Counted from the first letter of the stretch, positions 16,053-24,340 are shown. The stretch is DNA of 64,000 bases from RPQJ01 sp046347155 (GCA_046347155.1 JAXMGT010000002.1:1054001-1118000), one strand, 5' to 3'. Numbers and translations: made by a program. Notes: a model not told the origin generated them from the sequence alone.

Positions 16053-17438
16053 GTGACCCACATTGCAGAAGCCGTGGCCACCGAGATCAGTGGCGGCGCG
16101 GAACTGAGTCGCAGCCTGCGTTCCAGGCACGTCTCGATGATCGCGATCGGCGGGATCATCGGCGCCGGGTTGTTCGTCGGCTCGTCGACGGCGATCGGCA
16201 CCGTCGGCCCTGCGGCCGTCGCGTCCTACGCCATCGCCGGGTTCATCATCCTGCTCGTGATGCGGATGCTCTCGGAGATGGCGATCGCCGTCGGCGGTGC
16301 GCGCACGTTCCCCGAGTTCTCGCGGGTCGGGCTCGGGCACCTGGCCGGGTTCATCTCGGGCTGGCTCTACTGGTATTTCTGGGTCGTCGTCGTCGCGATC
16401 GAGGCGATCGCGGGCGCGAAGATCATCAGCGAATGGTTCCCGATGCTGCCCGTGTGGGTCGTCGGCGTCGCGCTGATGGCGATCCTCACCGCGGTGAACC
16501 TGCTGTCGGCGCGCTCCTACGGCGAGTTCGAGTTCTGGTTCTCGTCGATCAAGGTCGCGGCGATCGTCGTGTTCATCCTGGTCGCCGGGGCCTACGCGCT
16601 CGGGTTCACCTCGGCGACGGGCCAGACCTTCGGCAACCTGACCGCGCACGGCGGGTTCGCGCCGAACGGCTGGGGTGTCGTGCTCGCGGGCGTCACGGCG
16701 ACGATCTTCTCGATGTGCGGCGCCGAGATCGCGACGATCGCGGCCGCCGAGTCCGAGGAGCCCGCGAGGACGATCTCCCGGATGACCGTGTCCGTGACGG
16801 TGCGGATCCTGGTGTTCTACGTGCTGTCGGTGCTGCTGCTCGTTGCGGTCGTGCCGTGGAACGAGATCGAGCCGGGCATTTCGCCGTTCGCCACGGCACT
16901 CGAGCGGATGGGATACGGCGGCGCCCACGTGATCATGAACGCGGTCGTGCTCGTCGCGGTGCTGTCGTGCCTGAACTCAGGGCTCTACGTCACCTCGCGC
17001 GCGCTGTTCGGGCTCGCGAAGTACGGCGATGCGCCGCAGTGGCTCGTGCAGGTCAATTCGCGCAAGGTGCCGGCGCGCGCGATCATCGTCGCGAGCCTGT
17101 TCAGCTACGGTGCGCTGGCCGCCGGGCGGCTGTCGCCGGACACCGTGTTCAGCTTCCTGCTGAATTCCTCCGGCGTGACGATGATGCTGCTGTACCTGCT
17201 CGTCTGCGCGGCGCAACTCCGGCTGCGGCGGCAGTTCGAGGCCAGCGCGCCCGAGAAGCTGCAGATCCGGATGTGGCTGCACCCGTGGGGCACGCTCCTG
17301 GCCGTTGCAGCACTGGTCGCGATCATGGTGTTCATGGGCCTCGCGCCGGACCTCGCGAGCCAGTTGTGGATGAGCCTGCTGGTCGCAGCGGGATTCGTGC
17401 TGGCCTATTTCGTCTTCGGCAGGCACCGCGCCGGCTGA
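16053..17438 (+). CDS. APC superfamily amino acid permease
   Basis: A 461-residue inner-membrane permease with about 12 helices. The signature HVSMIAIGGIIGAGLFVGSS (residues 28-47) is that of the AAT family of amino acid:proton symporters (AroP, GabP, ProY). A second family motif is near MCGAEIATIAAAESEEP (about 222-238). The substrate cannot be told from sequence. A GTG at 16053 is chosen because GGGGGGAG lies just upstream and it starts the family domain correctly; the upstream open frame lies over the M20 gene and is shadow. It is divergent from the M20 peptidase and 19 bases before the protease gene. Confidence 0.93.
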   Translation: MTHIAEAVATEISGGAELSRSLRSRHVSMIAIGGIIGAGLFVGSSTAIGTVGPAAVASYAIAGFIILLVMRMLSEMAIAVGGARTFPEFSRVGLGHLAGFISGWLYWYFWVVVVAIEAIAGAKIISEWFPMLPVWVVGVALMAILTAVNLLSARSYGEFEFWFSSIKVAAIVVFILVAGAYALGFTSATGQTFGNLTAHGGFAPNGWGVVLAGVTATIFSMCGAEIATIAAAESEEPARTISRMTVSVTVRILVFYVLSVLLLVAVVPWNEIEPGISPFATALERMGYGGAHVIMNAVVLVAVLSCLNSGLYVTSRALFGLAKYGDAPQWLVQVNSRKVPARAIIVASLFSYGALAAGRLSPDTVFSFLLNSSGVTMMLLYLLVCAAQLRLRRQFEASAPEKLQIRMWLHPWGTLLAVAALVAIMVFMGLAPDLASQLWMSLLVAAGFVLAYFVFGRHRAG

Positions 17439-17457
17439 ACCGGCGCGCAAGGGGAAC

Positions 17458-18966
17458 ATGCAGATGCGCGGACCCATGGCCCTCCTCGTTCCGCTGCTGG
17501 CGTGCCTCGCGTCCGGTGTCCTGCTGCCGGCGCACCGGGCGCACGCGCAGCAGGAACCGCCCGACCCCGGGATTGCGGCGGACCAGGCCGACCCCGTCGA
17601 TCCGGCCGCGGTCGGCAACCCGGAGGTCGAGCAGGCCGAGCAGGATGCGGCGGCGACCGACGAGGCCGACGAGCCGGCCGATTCGCACGACGAAGAAGCG
17701 CCGGCGGATGACTCGGACGACGAGGTGGATGTCTCGGCCGACGACGCGGCCGCGGACGACGACGCCGCCGACGAAGCCGATGCGGCCGCGGACGCTGCTG
17801 GCGACGGCGCGAGTGCCGCCGAGGTCCTCGCCGCCGAGGAGACACGGCAACAGTTCGAGGCCGCGCAGTTCATGACCCAGGACTGGGCGCCGCCGCCGTC
17901 GGACGACGACACGAACGACCCGCTCCCGACGGACACGACGCTCGATCCGGGCGGCCTGGCGTGGCAGGTGATCGAGGTGGCACCGATCGAGCCGGAGCCA
18001 GTGGCGTCGGCGCCGGGTCGCCCGGTCGCGGGCGCCGCGGCGGCCGGCCGCCCAGCGCCGGGCCGGGTCGGCGACCAGGCGGGCTCGACCGGCGTGCCGA
18101 TCGTGCGGCGCTCGCCGCCTGGCACGAAGCCCGCGAGCGTCGGTGGCAAGGACACGCCGTATTCCTACGGGGGCCGGCCGGTGGAGCCGGGCCGCACGCC
18201 GTGGCAGGCCCAGATCTACCGGTCGAAGGCGAAGCCGAAGGGCGACGAGCCGTTGTGGCGGGCGCAGCACAACTGCGGCGGCGTGCTGATCTCGCCCGAA
18301 TGGGTGCTCACCGCGGCGCACTGCGTGCTCGACATCATCGAGGACAAGGAGGCCGGCTGGCGCGTGCGGCTCGGCGTCCGCGACCTCGGGGCGGAGCAGG
18401 GCGCCACCTACGTGGTCGACCGCTGGGTGATGAATTCGAAATACCAGAAGCGCCCGGTGCCGAACGGCCCGCCGAACATGTATGCGAACGACATCGGCCT
18501 GGTGCACATCAAGGCCGATGCGGAAACCCGCCGGCCCTCCGGCGGCGCCCGCGTCGAACCGATCCAGATCTACCGTTCGCGCGTCAGCGACCTCGCCGAG
18601 GTGACGGCGATCGGCTGGGGGATGACCGAGGACGCGCCGAAGTCATTCAGCGCGATCACGTTGAAGGTCGACCTGAACGTCGTGCCACAGCAGTTGTGCA
18701 TTTCCCGGCCGGGCTACGAGCCCGAGCGGATCAACGACACCGTGATGTGCGCGGCGCGGGCCCAGGCCAAGACCTGCCGCGGCGACAGTGGCGGCCCGGT
18801 GATCCTCGGCAGCCAGCGGCCCGCCCAGCTCGTCGGCCTCGTAAGCTGGGGCAAGAACAGCTGCACCGGCGATGGGCAGCCGTCGGTGTTCACCCGCGTG
18901 CAAAGCCATCTGGCATGGATCGACGCGGCGATGAAGATCGACCCGTCGCGCGGCAGCTACCCGTAG
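17458..18966 (+). CDS. Secreted S1 (trypsin-fold) serine protease with acidic pro-region
   Basis: A 502-residue exported protein. The signal peptide is residues 1-30 (AHA cleavage). Residues 31-180 are disordered and strongly acidic, with Asp/Ala runs (85-118), followed by a Pro-rich linker to about 225. The S1 domain fills 236-495: TAAHC with His288, NDIGLV with Asp345, and CRGDSGGPV with Ser444, so the triad is intact. Disulfides C273-C289, C414-C431 and C440-C469 fit chymotrypsin positions 42-58, 168-182 and 191-220. The residue six before Ser444, position 189 at the base of the S1 pocket, is Lys438 rather than Asp, so trypsin-like cleavage after Lys or Arg is unlikely. The normal IVGG start is SYGG here. 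It sits 19 bases after the permease. Confidence 0.9.
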   Translation: MQMRGPMALLVPLLACLASGVLLPAHRAHAQQEPPDPGIAADQADPVDPAAVGNPEVEQAEQDAAATDEADEPADSHDEEAPADDSDDEVDVSADDAAADDDAADEADAAADAAGDGASAAEVLAAEETRQQFEAAQFMTQDWAPPPSDDDTNDPLPTDTTLDPGGLAWQVIEVAPIEPEPVASAPGRPVAGAAAAGRPAPGRVGDQAGSTGVPIVRRSPPGTKPASVGGKDTPYSYGGRPVEPGRTPWQAQIYRSKAKPKGDEPLWRAQHNCGGVLISPEWVLTAAHCVLDIIEDKEAGWRVRLGVRDLGAEQGATYVVDRWVMNSKYQKRPVPNGPPNMYANDIGLVHIKADAETRRPSGGARVEPIQIYRSRVSDLAEVTAIGWGMTEDAPKSFSAITLKVDLNVVPQQLCISRPGYEPERINDTVMCAARAQAKTCRGDSGGPVILGSQRPAQLVGLVSWGKNSCTGDGQPSVFTRVQSHLAWIDAAMKIDPSRGSYP

Positions 18967-18990
18967 TCGTCCCGCCCGCAGAAACGAAAA

Positions 18991-19021
18991 AGGCCGTCGC
19001 CCGGGACCCGGGCGACGGCCT
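18991..19021 (-). terminator. Rho-independent terminator for the Ala-rich lipoprotein
   Basis: A perfect 15-base inverted repeat (arms 18991-19005 and 19007-19021). Read on the minus strand the stem is followed by TTTTTCGTTTC, a proper U-tract. It stops the transcript of the gene that ends at 19051. On the plus strand there is no T-run, so it is a weak terminator at most for the protease gene, which ends 24 bases away. Confidence 0.9.
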
Positions 19022-19050
19022 CGCTGCGTGCAGCAGCGTTCGGTCGCAGC

Positions 19051-19350
19051 TTACTGGCTGACCTTGTCGCCACCCGACTGGGCGGCATCGGTGCTGGCCG
19101 GCGGCACGGCGGCGGCGTCGGCCGGGGCCACGGACGAGTCGGCCGGGGCCGCAGCAGTGGCGGACGGGCTGGCGGCAGCAGCGGCCGCGTCGGCGGCGGC
19201 AGCGGCATCGGCGGCGGCGTCGCCCGCGGCTTCGGTCGCAACGGCGGCGTCGGCAGCGGCCTCGGCCGGAGCAGCCTCTTCCTTCTTGGCGCAGGCGGCG
19301 ACGAGCAGCGCAGCGGCGAGCACGGCGATCGAAGTGGTGACCTTGTTCAT
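19051..19350 (-). CDS. Small Ala-rich lipoprotein
   Basis: A 99-residue protein with a lipoprotein signal: hydrophobic residues 7-18 end in the lipobox LVAAC with Cys20, followed by AKKEE. The rest is almost entirely Ala with Asp, Glu, Pro and Ser, without visible fold, and about half of all residues are Ala. After processing it would be lipidated at Cys20 and held at a membrane; Ala and Lys at +2 and +3 do not suggest inner-membrane retention. It has its own strong terminator and sits between the protease and the TIR gene. Function unknown; it may be a spacer-like surface or periplasmic lipoprotein. Confidence 0.82.
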   Translation of the reverse strand: MNKVTTSIAVLAAALLVAACAKKEEAAPAEAAADAAVATEAAGDAAADAAAAADAAAAAASPSATAAAPADSSVAPADAAAVPPASTDAAQSGGDKVSQ

Positions 19351-19404
19351 GTCGGCAATTCCCCTGTTTGTCTGGAAGGTGGGATCAACGAAACGCCGGC
19401 TATC

Positions 19405-21390
19405 CTAGTCGAAGCCGATGCTCTGCAACAGGCGCACGAAGCGGGGGGTGCTCCGGACCGGGTCCAGGAACGGGTCGTTCCGGGCATAGATGAGGCCCGA
19501 GTCGCCGAGGCGGCGGGCCTCCTCGAGCCGGTCGAGGGCCGTGTCGGTGTCACCCCGCTGCGCGAGCACCTGGGCCTGCTGGTAGAGCGCCCGGTCGCCG
19601 ACCTCGGTGACCAGCCTGGCGTAGGCCTGGTCCGCGTCCGCCGGGCGATCGAGCCGGCGCTCGACGATCGCGAGCCCGGCGAGGGAGAAGTCCGCCACCG
19701 GCTCGGCCTGGTACTCGGTCCGCGCATCGTCGGGACGCCCGAGCATCGCTAGCGCGTCGCCGATCGCGGCGTGCGCCCGGGAGAGGCGCGGGTTCATCTC
19801 GAGTGCGTGGCGGGCCGGCCCGATGGACGCCTGGTAGTCGCGGGCCGCGTACTCGATCGAGCCGGACGCGCGGAAGATCAGCGGGTTCAGCGGATCGAGC
19901 GGCAGCGCGCGACGCATCGCGGACCGGGCTTCGGCGACGCGGCCGGTGCGCGCCGAATACTGTGCGTAGCGGGCGAGCACGGTCGCCTCGCCGGCGCCCG
20001 TCTGCAGCGAGCGCTCGAACGGGGCCCGCGCCGCCCGCGCGTCGAGGCGACCCTGGAACAGCGTGTAACCGAGCGTCGAGTGGGCGTCGGCCAGGTCCGG
20101 TGCGATCGCGATCGCGCGTTCCGCGGACGCGATCGCCTCGTCGTACATGCCCTCGCGCTGGCCGACGGCGGCGTACTGGTTCGCGATCGCGGTGAGCGAG
20201 CGGGCCCGGGCCGCCCAGGCCGCCGCGTAATTGCGGTCCGCGGCGATCGCGGCGTCGAACTGGGCCAGTGCGGCACGCTCCGAGGCCTCGTCGGCGCTCA
20301 GGTCGTAGAGTGCGCGGCCGCGCAGGTAGGCGTCGAACGCGGAAATGTTCGACGTGCTGCCGGCGGCGTCCGGGTTCGACATCGCGGTCATGGCTCCCGA
20401 GTCGGCCGACACCCGCGCGACCAGCGCTTCGGCCACCGTCGCGGCGATCTCGCTCTGCACCGCGAAGATGTCGGTGATCCGGCGGTCGAAACTCTGCGAC
20501 CACCGGCTGAATCCGGTGCCGCCGTCGATCAGGTCCGCCGCCACCCGCACCACGTCGCCCGAGCGACGCACGCTGCCCGTGAGCAGGTACGACACGCCGA
20601 GCTTGGCCGCGATGCCTTCGGCGTCCTCGTGGCTCCCGGCGAACGTCGCGGACGAGGCCTGCGCCATCACCTGCAGCCTGGCATTGCGCGCGAGCGTCGC
20701 GCGCACTTCCTCGGCGAGACCGGCGGAGAAATAGTCCTGTGACGGATCGCCGCTCAGGTTGTCGAACGGCAGCACCGCGACACTGTTGCCCGTGGGGCCG
20801 AACCAGCGCCGGAACGCGCCGCGCCGCCACGCAAACGCCCCGCCGGCGCCGATGGCCGCGACACCGAGTCCCGTGGCCAGCAGCGCGCGCCGGCTGATGG
20901 CGTCCGTGGCGGGCGGCCGTCCTGCGGTTGGCGCGTCGACGGTGGCGCCGCCGGCGAGCGCGGCAACGCCGCGCACGATCGCCGCAACCTCCGCGGCGCC
21001 CGGGTCGCCGGACCACTGGGCGAGGTCGACCGTGTGATAACGACGGAAGCCCATCGGCGGTTCCGTGCCGTCGATCGAGACCGGGACGAGCTTGCGGAGA
21101 TCGCGGCCCTTCGCGGCCTCGTCGAGCACCCAGTCGGAGCCGACGGAACTCGCCGACCACGCGACGACCACCGCATCGGCCGTGCCGATCGCGGCCTCGA
21201 TCCTGCGCGCGAACTCGGCCCCGCCCTCGAGCATCGGGTCCCACCAGACCGAGAGGCCCGCCTGCTCGAGCGCACGCGCGAGCGATTCGGCCGTCGCCTT
21301 GTCGGCGCGCGCATAGCTCAGGAACGCGCTCGGCCGCTGGTTGTCGGCGCGCGCGTCCGTCGTCCTCGAAGTCTCGCTCGGTTCGGTCAT
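19405..21390 (-). CDS. TIR - transmembrane - TolB-like - TPR protein
   Basis: A 661-residue multidomain protein. Residues 20-145 are a TIR domain: AFLSYARAD (22-30), LSVWWDPM (46-53) and SDWVLDEA (85-92), where Glu91 after Trp87 matches the catalytic Glu of NAD-cleaving TIRs. A single membrane helix is at about 168-187. Residues 203-325 are a TolB N-terminal-like (FlgO-type) domain starting VAVLPFDNLSGDPSQDYF. Residues 350-625 hold TPR-like repeats (AIAADRNYAAAWAARA and EAIASAERAIAIAPDLADAH). This layout recurs in proteobacteria with cyclase, winged-helix or kinase domains in place of TIR; the roles are mostly unknown. The TPR part would lie outside the inner membrane if the TIR part is cytoplasmic. 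It is followed by a lipoprotein gene. Confidence 0.87.
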   Translation of the reverse strand: MTEPSETSRTTDARADNQRPSAFLSYARADKATAESLARALEQAGLSVWWDPMLEGGAEFARRIEAAIGTADAVVVAWSASSVGSDWVLDEAAKGRDLRKLVPVSIDGTEPPMGFRRYHTVDLAQWSGDPGAAEVAAIVRGVAALAGGATVDAPTAGRPPATDAISRRALLATGLGVAAIGAGGAFAWRRGAFRRWFGPTGNSVAVLPFDNLSGDPSQDYFSAGLAEEVRATLARNARLQVMAQASSATFAGSHEDAEGIAAKLGVSYLLTGSVRRSGDVVRVAADLIDGGTGFSRWSQSFDRRITDIFAVQSEIAATVAEALVARVSADSGAMTAMSNPDAAGSTSNISAFDAYLRGRALYDLSADEASERAALAQFDAAIAADRNYAAAWAARARSLTAIANQYAAVGQREGMYDEAIASAERAIAIAPDLADAHSTLGYTLFQGRLDARAARAPFERSLQTGAGEATVLARYAQYSARTGRVAEARSAMRRALPLDPLNPLIFRASGSIEYAARDYQASIGPARHALEMNPRLSRAHAAIGDALAMLGRPDDARTEYQAEPVADFSLAGLAIVERRLDRPADADQAYARLVTEVGDRALYQQAQVLAQRGDTDTALDRLEEARRLGDSGLIYARNDPFLDPVRSTPRFVRLLQSIGFD

Positions 21391-21524
21391 TGGCGCCCGC
21401 GTCGCAAGTCCGCCCTGGACGCGTCGGCGCCCGGGCGCGGCTACTGTAACCGCAGTTCGCGCAAGTGATGTACGTCTTCGGGGTCGCCGCCGACGACCGG
21501 CGCGACTGGGGACGGACCGAGGGA

Positions 21525-21600
21525 TGGCGCTCCCAGAGGGATTCGAACCCTCGTACCAGCCTTGAGAGGGCTGTGTCCTGGGCCTCTAGACGATGGGAGC
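21525..21600 (-). tRNA. tRNA-Glu (anticodon CTC)
   Basis: A complete 76-base tRNA read on the minus strand, with encoded 3' CCA. The acceptor arms GCTCCCA and TGGGAGC pair over seven bases. The anticodon stem CAGCC/GGCTG encloses CTCTCAA, giving anticodon CTC, and the T-arm has GGTTCGAATCC. The D-arm CGTCTAGAGGCCCAGGACAC is that of tRNA-Glu. It reads GAG codons, the heavily used Glu codon in this GC-rich genome. Confidence 0.97.
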
Positions 21601-21642
21601 GTGGCCGGACGGCGGACTAACGGGGTCCGCGCGAGGCCGCGT

Positions 21643-21670
21643 ATTATACGCAGCCGTTTGCCACGGTCCA
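21643..21670 (-). promoter_or_regulatory. Promoter of tRNA-Glu
   Basis: On the minus strand TGGACC (-35, 21665-21670), 16 bases and TATAAT (-10, 21643-21648) precede the tRNA 5' end by about 42 bases. The -10 is a perfect consensus. The hexamer region is nearly self-complementary (GTATTATAC), so it may also help pcnB on the other strand. Confidence 0.7.
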
Positions 21671-21684
21671 GCGGAATCGCCGAA

Positions 21685-23037
21685 TTGTTCCCGATCCCCA
21701 GCACTGACTCGAGCGGTCCGCCGCAACCGGTCATCGTCCCGCGCGCCGATCACCCGATCTCGCGCGCGAACATCTCGCCGAGCGCGCTGCGCGTGCTCTA
21801 TCGCCTGCGCGAGGGCGGCTACCAGGCGTTCCTGGTCGGCGGCGCCGTGCGCGACCTGCTGCTCGGCATCGCGCCGAAGGATTTCGACATCGCGACCGAC
21901 GCGCACCCCGAGCAGGTGCGCAAGCTCTTCCGCAACTGCCGGCTCATCGGCCGGCGCTTCCACCTGGCGCACGTGCGCTTCGGGCAGGAGATCGTCGAGG
22001 TCGCGACGTTCCGCGCCGCGCACACCGAGGTGGACGAGGACCACGCGGTGGACGAGCCGGGCTCGCGCGTGCAGGACGAGCACGGCCGGATCCTGCGCGA
22101 CAACCTCTACGGCAGCATCGAGGAAGACGTCTGGCGCCGCGACTTCACCGCGAACGCGCTCTACTACAACATCGAGGACTACTCGATCTGGGATTACGTC
22201 GGCGGCGTGCCGGACGCCCAGTCGCGCGTGCTGCGGCTGATCGGCGACCCGGAGACGCGCTATCGCGAGGACCCGGTGCGCATGCTGCGCGCGGCCAGAT
22301 TCGCCGCGAAGCTCGGCTTCACGCTCGCGCCCGCGACCGAGGCGCCGGTGCCGAAGCTCGCCTACCTGCTCGACGGCGTGCCGCCGGCGCGGCTCTTCGA
22401 CGAGACGATGAAGCTGATGCTCGCCGGTTCCGCCGGCGCGTCGTGCAACCTGCTCGCGCGGCTCGGCCTGTTGTCGCACCTGATGCCGGACGTGGTGGCC
22501 GCCGTGAACGAGGCGCCCGACTCGCCGGCCGCGCGGCTCGTGCAGCTCGGGCTCGCGGGCACCGACGACCGTGTGCGCGAGGGCAAGTCGGTCACGCCGA
22601 CGTTCCTGTTCGCGGTGCTGCTGTGGCCGGCGATCCTGCGCGAGGCGGGCTTCCCGCGCGGCCCGCTGCCCGACGACCCGGCCGTGCTCGGCCCGGCCTG
22701 CGACGCGGTGATCGCGCGGCAGCTGCGGCGAATCGCGCTGCCGAAGCGCTTCTCGCTGCCGATGCAGGACATCGTGATGATGCAGCCTCGTTTCGAGCGG
22801 CGCTCGGGCCGGCGCGCCGCGCGCTTCCTCGAGCACCCGCGCTTCCGCGCGGCGTACGATTTCATGCTGCTGCGCGCGGCCTCGGGCGAGGTCGCCCCGG
22901 AGGTCGCGGACTGGTGGACCCGGTTGCAGGAGCTCTCGCCCGAGGAGCGCATCGCCGAGGTCGAGCGCCAGCCGCGCGACGCCGACGACGCGTCGCGCCC
23001 GCGTTCCCGCCGCCGGCGACGACGCCGGTCCGGCTGA
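21685..23037 (+). CDS. pcnB: Poly(A) polymerase I
   Basis: About 450 residues. It adds poly(A) tails to RNA 3' ends, marking them for decay. The nucleotidyltransferase signature is GGAVRDLLLG followed by KDFDIAT (metal-binding Asp pair). PEQVRKLFRNCRLIGRRFHLAHVRFG and RRDFTANALYYN are typical of PcnB as opposed to CCA-adding enzyme. The C-terminus is a basic Arg-rich tail. No ATG is present near the expected start; TTG at 21685 has a GCGGA ribosome site about nine bases ahead and is preferred, with TTG at 21658 as the alternative. A start further upstream would run into tRNA-Glu. folK follows after 10 bases. Confidence 0.93.
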   Translation: MFPIPSTDSSGPPQPVIVPRADHPISRANISPSALRVLYRLREGGYQAFLVGGAVRDLLLGIAPKDFDIATDAHPEQVRKLFRNCRLIGRRFHLAHVRFGQEIVEVATFRAAHTEVDEDHAVDEPGSRVQDEHGRILRDNLYGSIEEDVWRRDFTANALYYNIEDYSIWDYVGGVPDAQSRVLRLIGDPETRYREDPVRMLRAARFAAKLGFTLAPATEAPVPKLAYLLDGVPPARLFDETMKLMLAGSAGASCNLLARLGLLSHLMPDVVAAVNEAPDSPAARLVQLGLAGTDDRVREGKSVTPTFLFAVLLWPAILREAGFPRGPLPDDPAVLGPACDAVIARQLRRIALPKRFSLPMQDIVMMQPRFERRSGRRAARFLEHPRFRAAYDFMLLRAASGEVAPEVADWWTRLQELSPEERIAEVERQPRDADDASRPRSRRRRRRRSG

Positions 23038-23047
23038 CGGCCGGACC

Positions 23048-23548
23048 GTGAGCGGGCCGACCTGGACGCCGGCCTACGTGGCCCTGGGCTCGAACCTCGA
23101 CGACCCGCGCGCGCAGGTCGGGCGCGCCTTCTCCGCGCTCGGCACGCTCCCCGGCACCAGGCTCGTTGCGTGTTCGTCGCTCTACCGGTCGGCCCCGCTC
23201 GGACCGGTGGCCCAGCCCGATTTCGTCAACGCCGTCGCAGGACTCCTGACCCGGCTCCCGCCGCGCGCATTCCTTGATGCGCTCAAGTCCCTCGAGAGCA
23301 CGCTCGGCCGGGCCGCGCCCACCGTGCGCTGGGGACCGCGCCGGATCGACCTCGACCTGCTCGTGCACGGCACGGCGCGGGTGGACGAGCCCGGCCTCTG
23401 CGTCCCGCACCCCGGACTGGCGGAACGCCCGTTCGTGCTGGTGCCGCTCGGCGACATCGCGCCTGACCTCGACGTCCCGGGCCTCGGGCGCGTCCGTGCG
23501 CTAGCATCGCGGCTCGTCGTCACGGGACTCGACAGGATCGACGCATGA
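23048..23548 (+). CDS. folK: 2-amino-4-hydroxy-6-hydroxymethyldihydropteridine pyrophosphokinase
   Basis: A 166-residue HPPK that transfers pyrophosphate from ATP to 6-hydroxymethyl-7,8-dihydropterin in folate synthesis. It shows AYVALGSNLDDP at the N-terminus, the family signature RWGPRRIDLDLL (about 95-106) with the metal-binding Asp pair, and PHPGLAERPFVLVPL. GTG start at 23048. It sits between pcnB and a deoxynucleoside kinase, with its stop overlapping the kinase start by four bases (ATGA). Confidence 0.95.
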   Translation: MSGPTWTPAYVALGSNLDDPRAQVGRAFSALGTLPGTRLVACSSLYRSAPLGPVAQPDFVNAVAGLLTRLPPRAFLDALKSLESTLGRAAPTVRWGPRRIDLDLLVHGTARVDEPGLCVPHPGLAERPFVLVPLGDIAPDLDVPGLGRVRALASRLVVTGLDRIDA

Positions 23549-24228
23549 CCCAGACGCCCGGTGCCGGGGAACCCGCGGTCGTGCAGACGCCGCACCGCTA
23601 CGTCGTCGTCGAAGGACCGATCGGCGTCGGCAAGACGAGCCTCGCGCGCCGGCTCGCGGCGAGCTTCGGCAGCGACCTCGTGCTCGAGCAGGGCGAGGAG
23701 AATCCGTTCCTCGAGCGCTTCTACCGCAACCCCCGCGCCGCGGCGTTCCAGACGCAGCTCCATTTCCTGTTCCAGCGCGCCCGGCAGCTGCAGGACCTGC
23801 GGCAGCACGACATGTTCCAGCGCGTCCGTGTCGCCGACTACCTGCTCGACAAGGACCGGCTGTTCGCGCGGCTCACGCTCGACGACGAGGAGTACGGCCT
23901 GTACGAACAGGTCTACGCGCGGCTCGCGATCGACGCGCCGGTGCCGGACCTGGTCGTCTACCTGCAGGCGCCGGTCGACGTGCTCGTCGAGCGCATCGCG
24001 CGGCGCGGCATCGCCTACGAGCAGGCGATCGAGCGGCGCTACCTCGAGCGCCTCGCCGAATCCTACGCGCGGTTCTTCCTCGAATACGACGCGGCGCCGG
24101 TGCTCACGGTGAACGCGGCCGAGATCGACCCGGTGGGCAACGAGCGCGACTACGAGGGCCTGCTGGCCGAAGTCGTGCGCGAGCGCAGGGGACGGCACTA
24201 CTTCAACCCGATGAAGAGCCTGATCTAG
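23545..24228 (+). CDS. Deoxynucleoside kinase family protein
   Basis: A 227-residue kinase of the dNK family (deoxyadenosine / deoxyguanosine kinase-like), which phosphorylates deoxynucleosides for salvage. The P-loop GPIGVGKTS is at residues 24-32. LEQGEENPFLERFY, FQTQLHFLFQRARQL and DYLLDKDRLFARL match the substrate and lid regions of the family, and RRGIAYEQAIERRYLERL the C-terminal helices. The exact substrate is not clear from sequence. It is coupled to folK by a four-base overlap and lies before panB, an arrangement seen in other Gammaproteobacteria that lack close dNK homologues elsewhere. Confidence 0.87.
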   Translation: MTQTPGAGEPAVVQTPHRYVVVEGPIGVGKTSLARRLAASFGSDLVLEQGEENPFLERFYRNPRAAAFQTQLHFLFQRARQLQDLRQHDMFQRVRVADYLLDKDRLFARLTLDDEEYGLYEQVYARLAIDAPVPDLVVYLQAPVDVLVERIARRGIAYEQAIERRYLERLAESYARFFLEYDAAPVLTVNAAEIDPVGNERDYEGLLAEVVRERRGRHYFNPMKSLI

Positions 24229-24340
24229 CGATCCGGCGCAGGTTTCCGGGGCGCTCCCGCGACCCCGGGCCGCAGGGATTTCCCGGCGTTGATGTTTCCC
24301 GGCGGCTCGTTCATCCTTGCCGCTCCCTCGAGGCCGCCCC

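Noticed and set aside
19100..19290. Tandem DNA repeat in the GCGGC-rich stretch
   Set aside because: It is the Ala-rich coding part of the lipoprotein; the units vary in the third base and length, so it is low-complexity coding and not a regular repeat.
21562..21684. An ATG start for pcnB at 21562
   Set aside because: It lies inside tRNA-Glu on the opposite strand and the added residues have no likeness to PcnB; TTG at 21685 or 21658 is more likely.
21391..21684. Genomic island or prophage junction at tRNA-Glu
   Set aside because: No integrase, no direct repeat of the tRNA end was seen on either side, and codon use and GC of the TIR gene match the surroundings.
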